From an uncultured Flavobacteriales bacterium (GTDB lineage Bacteria; Bacteroidota; Bacteroidia; Flavobacteriales_G; Salibacteraceae), in NCBI GenBank assembly GCA_937899835.1, contig CALCCE010000047.1:1-35280 (forward strand): DNA of 35,280 bases, read 5' to 3'. How positions within the stretch are numbered: the first letter of the stretch is position 1; the number at the start of each line of letters is the position of its first letter. This document shows positions 31,813 to 35,280 of this stretch, piece after piece. The notes under the pieces were generated by a model. That model saw nothing but the letters and a program-made list of their open reading frames with translations, searched no databases and had not been told where the DNA came from. The position numbers were made by a program, and so were the translations under genes.

Positions 31813-33435
31813 CTACTGCCTGGTGATGCGAACAGTCGATAGGCGTTGATCCGTCAATAGGTTAACGAGGTAAACCCCTGCGGGCAGGTCTCCCGGAACC
31901 TGCCAGTCGATTCGGTTGGTGTTAGCCGTCAGGCCAGTTAAACTCACTTGATCCATCAGACGGCCGGTGAGGTCATAGATTTCCAAACCGTTGGCTTGCT
32001 CTCCCTGGTTCAACTCGAAGGTGAAAACAACCTCATCCGTTATCGGGTTGGGAAACGCTTGTAAACCCACTATTTCAGCATTCGATGCTTCGGCTGTTTC
32101 CTGAATGGTCGCTTCACGAAGGCTTTGGTTGTAGAAATAACTGCGCTTGTACTCTACGCCTAAACTGGATTTATCTGCCCAGACGTAATGCCCTATGTAA
32201 TCGAGGGAAAACTTGCCGTCAATTCCTGAATTGGATTGTGTGCCAGCAATTCCTTGGTTTACGATGGAGTAAGTTCCAAATAAGCTCCAGGGCACTCCAT
32301 CCACATTCATTTGGCGCGCCACAATGTCGAAGCCTTCCAAACCGGTAGCTCCGGTGCACTCTCGGTGTGTCCAGGTGGCGATGATAAACCTACCAACATA
32401 AGAAACAGATGGGTATTTGTTGAAACACTTTGAAATGTCCTCGGGGGAAGTGTTCAACGAGTGAGGAACAAACACATTGGGGCCATATGCCATCCGATGG
32501 TGGGTGTAGTTCACAATGTCGTAACTAAACGGAGAGGTGGTTTGTTTCAGGCAAACCACACTGGCATCGAGCAGGTCCATGAAACCAATGAATTGATTAG
32601 GGCATGCGATTCGAGGAATTCCAAATTGTTGATCTGCAAGGTTCACATTGTCCAGCACATTCGTCCATCCACCGCTGCAGGTGGCAGCCGCACCACTCCA
32701 AACCTGACTAAACGTTGCCCGTTGAACGAACAAGCGCTCGGTGCTACCATAGTTGGCAACAAATACAAAATTCACACGGTTGCCTCCGGTGGTGGGTCTG
32801 AAAACGGCTACATCGCCTCGGCCACAATTCGTAGAGCCAGAGCAGGCACTCGCGTTAAAAGTACTGGCACTAAGCGTGTTGGATGCGAAATTAAATCCCT
32901 TTCCATAAACACTGCCGTCTTCACTCCAGGTCAATACCGCTCGTCCGTTGGCAAACACATCCACGTTAGAGTGGTCTACACTGGAGCCGGTTCCTCCGGC
33001 GATAAGCGTTGCAGGCACCACGTTAACAAACGTGCCCGCCACCCATTGGTGTACCTCATAGTACATTCTATTGAATCCGGTTTGGTAAACAATGAGCACC
33101 TTTTCGGTACCAGCAGTAGCATTGGGGTTGGTCACAATGTCTGCCCGATAGGGAGTGCCAACGGCCCCTACCCCAATGGGAGCGAAACCCGTGGTTCCAC
33201 CATAATCCCATCCGAATTTGGCACTTGGGCCATCCCAAACCATCACAGTTAATGGTGTGCCACCAAGGGGGAGTTCCACGTGCGAAATGTTGGTTCGGGT
33301 CACGCTTGGAGCGGTGCCAGCACCAGCAATGGATTGATCTGGCGTGGTAGCAGAAATAAATTGGGCATGATTCGGAAGCGTATGCCAGCAAAGCATCATG
33401 GCAATAAACAGCTGTACGATAGATTGTTTTTTCAT
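31813..33435 (-). CDS. T9SS type A sorting domain-containing secreted protein
   Basis: A 540-residue exported protein. Signal peptide (QLFIAMMLCWHTLPNHAQ); C-terminal ~80 residues are a type A sorting domain (LQAFPNPITDEVVFTFEL, IYDLTGRLMDQV, then LPAGVYLVNLLTDQ). The body is rich in Gly, Asn, Thr and aromatic residues, with recurring short motifs such as RAVLTWSEDG and FIIATWTHRECT that resemble the blades of a beta-propeller (sialidase/BNR-like), though no Asp-box is certain. An incomplete paralogue lies at 30658-30861, so this family has been duplicated locally. The surface ligand is unknown. Confidence 0.85.
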   Translation of the reverse strand: MKKQSIVQLFIAMMLCWHTLPNHAQFISATTPDQSIAGAGTAPSVTRTNISHVELPLGGTPLTVMVWDGPSAKFGWDYGGTTGFAPIGVGAVGTPYRADIVTNPNATAGTEKVLIVYQTGFNRMYYEVHQWVAGTFVNVVPATLIAGGTGSSVDHSNVDVFANGRAVLTWSEDGSVYGKGFNFASNTLSASTFNASACSGSTNCGRGDVAVFRPTTGGNRVNFVFVANYGSTERLFVQRATFSQVWSGAAATCSGGWTNVLDNVNLADQQFGIPRIACPNQFIGFMDLLDASVVCLKQTTSPFSYDIVNYTHHRMAYGPNVFVPHSLNTSPEDISKCFNKYPSVSYVGRFIIATWTHRECTGATGLEGFDIVARQMNVDGVPWSLFGTYSIVNQGIAGTQSNSGIDGKFSLDYIGHYVWADKSSLGVEYKRSYFYNQSLREATIQETAEASNAEIVGLQAFPNPITDEVVFTFELNQGEQANGLEIYDLTGRLMDQVSLTGLTANTNRIDWQVPGDLPAGVYLVNLLTDQRLSTVRITRQ

Positions 33436-34236
33436 GGGTCGTTTTTAAAAGGTTGATTTGGTGAGTTGAGAAAACCGTGTGCGAACGATCGCCACAGTGG
33501 TGTATGATGCGTTATTGGTAGCGCGAAAAGGAAGGTGATTGGTAGTTTCTCTGAAATGGTTGCTCTTAGGAGAGGGGAAGCAACCGCCTATCCATCTATT
33601 TTGGGATAGCGGGAATCACATGTCCCGAAGAAGATTGAATTTGGAAAAGGGCCGGTGGTGGACCATCGTTACTAAAACAGTTTGTTTGTGCATTTTGGGA
33701 GGGTTGGTGTTTGGCACAAATATCTTCGGCTCCGCCTGAATAGCATGTCAACGGATGTAAGGTAAATGGAAACAGATGTCATTTTCTCATCATTTGGGGC
33801 TTTAGCGGGCCATTTGGGGCCCTTTGTGCAAGACCGCATCAGGAACGGGGTTTTCCCTTGTACCATGAGGTTTCCACTTAAAAAGCAAAGGTTTACATCG
33901 CTGACCCACTTCATTAAAGTTTGCCAGTCGGTTGGGTTTTAAGGGAGCGCAAGGCATAGTGGCACTCAAGGAATGAACGGTCACAGAAGGAAACTATCTT
34001 GAGAACCATCGTTTATTGGAGGCAGCTGAAAGGGCATCTGGATTATAACTCCCTACAGCCAACTGAAAAGCTCCACATTCAAGTGCATTTCTTTTCAAAT
34101 CGTTGGATGGAGGGAGGAGCTTTCTTGGTGCGGGATTCTTTTGGGGGGAGCATCATCAGCAGCAGTCGTTCGGAAGGCTAAAATTTCATTTGCTGCTCAT
34201 CACTCAAGCCAGTTTGGCCCATGCACTGCAAAATGA

Positions 34237-34262
34237 AAAAGCCACGATGGCTCGTGGCTTTT
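34237..34262. terminator. Orphan terminator hairpin, copy of the one at 24.15 kb
   Basis: Same 11-bp stem (aaaagccacga/tcgtggctttt) as the terminator after the T9SS gene at 24.2 kb, with a different loop (tggc) and similar flanking bases (ga[g/t]tggttg). On the reverse strand it follows the T9SS gene at 34548 by about 285 bases, too far for a usual terminator. Confidence 0.6.
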
Positions 34263-34364
34263 GATTGGTTGAGGTGGCGGTCAGATTTATGGATTGTTTT
34301 GACCTCTGTTGCATGAGATTCAGCATTCTATTGACTCTTAATAGCTACTTTTCGGACGGCATGC

Positions 34365-34393
34365 GCCCCAAAACAGTTTTAGGGCTTTGGGGC
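34365..34393 (+). terminator. Hairpin with 8-bp stem
   Basis: gccccaaa (34365-34372) pairs with tttggggc (34386-34393) around a 13-nt loop, followed by ttcttt. It resembles an intrinsic terminator on the + strand, but no gene precedes it there. Confidence 0.35.
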
Positions 34394-34547
34394 TTCTTTA
34401 ATATTGATTTCTTACGTGTGACAAATGGGTGATTAGGAGGCTTTGATTGCGATCGATCGCCTTGGGCTAAGGGTGTGAGCTAAGAATCGTAAATGGATAG
34501 TCTCGTAGTATCTCAGAGGGTACAATGCACCATACACATTGTTGCGT

Positions 34548-35201
34548 TTAATTTTTGATCAATTTTTTAACGGTTATCAACCTCTCCTCGGAAAGGAGTT
34601 TTACAAAATAAATACCGGGCTTCAATGTTTTGACTGAAATAAAGTGAGTAGTTGAGGATTCCATCAAAACTAATCTCCCGTCGGAACCATATACTTCGAT
34701 AGAGGTTAAACGTAAATTTGATTGGTTCGATACGTTAACCGTGTTGCTGGTCGGATTTGGGAAAAGTTGAATATCTGGGTTTGAACCAATCATTTGTTTT
34801 GTACTCAAAGCAGCAAAAGTAAATGGGATGGTGCAATCTGGGTTCCAAACTTGGAGGTTCCCTGAAAAATTGGCTGGGAAACTAGGATATCCAGGTTTTA
34901 AAGCAATTACATACTCAGTGGTGTCAAACATCGGATCCATTGGATTTGGCATCCACATACCTGCCCCTGTCCACTGATTAATGGTATCTCCTGTCTGGTC
35001 TACAAACCAGAAGTCGGAGTAGCCTGAATTGCAATTACTAGAGTCAGAAGTCATTTTAAACGTGAACCCCACTTGCCCAGATGCTGTAATTGTATCCTTT
35101 AGTTCAATGATTTTAATGTCAAGGCAAGAACATTGCGAAAACCCATAATTGCCAAGGGTAATGAAGCAACCAATGAGAAGAAGCTTAACAATGCTTTTCA
35201 T
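34548..35201 (-). CDS. Small T9SS type A sorting domain-containing protein
   Basis: A 217-residue exported protein. Signal peptide (KLLLIGCFITLGNYGFSQ); a short mature domain of about 120 residues with four cysteines (CSCLDIKI near the start, SSNCNSG, PDCTIPF) and beta-strand character; then a type A sorting domain from about residue 145 (IQLFPNPTSNTVNVS, EVYGSDGRLVLME, LKPGIYFVKLL). It should be exported by the type IX system. The small cargo part matches no family I can name. The ATG at 35201 is the clear start. Confidence 0.85.
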   Translation of the reverse strand: MKSIVKLLLIGCFITLGNYGFSQCSCLDIKIIELKDTITASGQVGFTFKMTSDSSNCNSGYSDFWFVDQTGDTINQWTGAGMWMPNPMDPMFDTTEYVIALKPGYPSFPANFSGNLQVWNPDCTIPFTFAALSTKQMIGSNPDIQLFPNPTSNTVNVSNQSNLRLTSIEVYGSDGRLVLMESSTTHFISVKTLKPGIYFVKLLSEERLITVKKLIKN

Positions 35202-35280
35202 AACTATTCTTTATAAGTTGAGCACAACGGTGAGGTAAACGAAAGTGTCGAAGGTAGTTTCGATCACTATCTGTTTTCGT

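Larger units (their letters stand above)
33436..34547. other. Gene-poor region of 1.1 kb
   Basis: No convincing gene. Three frames of 60-80 codons occur on both strands, but without signal, motif or family look. Two hairpins lie at 34237-34262 and 34365-34393. A short block (catttggggc) is repeated at 33791 and 33811. The region may be the remains of lost genes; the first hairpin copies the terminator of the T9SS gene at 24.2 kb, which hints at a deleted T9SS gene. Confidence 0.5.

Noticed and set aside
32461-33252. A 263-codon forward ORF
   Set aside because: It is antisense to the T9SS gene, whose signal peptide and sorting domain are clear; the composition (Arg, Gly, His, Val rich) is that of a reverse shadow.
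1-35280. tRNA, rRNA, CRISPR arrays, insertion sequences or phage genes
   Set aside because: No transposase or integrase reading frame, no regular spaced repeats and no tRNA-like cloverleaf were noticed on either strand by eye.

Overview
The window looks like a chromosomal segment from a member of the Bacteroidota. Three secreted proteins end in a type IX secretion (T9SS) type A sorting domain, and a fourth such gene survives only as a fragment. Several upstream regions carry the Bacteroidota promoter signature (TTG, about 20 bp, TAnnTTTG) and Shine-Dalgarno sequences are mostly absent. A hybrid two-component regulator of the Bacteroidota type (periplasmic sensor, kinase, receiver and AraC domain in one chain) is also present. 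The genus cannot be told from the sequence.

Layout. 1-2.3 kb: the tail of an AraC-type regulator, two unrecognised proteins and a type II haloacid dehalogenase-like HAD enzyme. 2.5-5.3 kb (+): a short-chain dehydrogenase, a secreted SRPBCC protein and an AraC regulator. 5.4-9.7 kb (-): a small lipoprotein, a TPR/leucine-rich-repeat protein and a TPR sensor with a LuxR-like DNA-binding tail. 10-12.4 kb: a uracil-DNA-glycosylase-family protein, an NTF2-like lipoprotein, and an F420-dependent-reductase-like oxidoreductase divergent from an HxlR regulator. 22.1-24 kb (-): a flavodoxin-fold reductase, a Crp/Fnr-like regulator and an SRPBCC lipoprotein. 24.2-35.2 kb: T9SS cargo proteins, the 1189-residue hybrid two-component regulator, small secreted proteins, a decayed T9SS gene fragment and a gene-poor stretch of 1.1 kb.

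The centrepiece is a ribosomal-peptide natural-product locus at 12.8-22.1 kb, all on the + strand. In order: C39-peptidase ABC exporter, HlyD-type adaptor, small HTH protein, precursor A1, ATP-grasp maturase G1, small protein X1, SPASM protein S1, precursors A2 and A3, ATP-grasp G2, small protein X2, SPASM protein S2. This matches the family named 'grasp-with-spasm'. The expected logic is that ATP-grasp ligases install ester or amide crosslinks on the precursor cores with help from the SPASM partner, and the exporter then cuts after the GG of the leader and secretes the product.

What makes this copy unusual: two complete maturase modules share one exporter and serve two unlike precursor classes. 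The second SPASM protein has lost precisely the residues expected to hold auxiliary cluster I while keeping all four for cluster II. A small unnamed ORF sits between grasp and SPASM genes in both modules. Promoter, palindrome and hairpin signals surround the first precursor.
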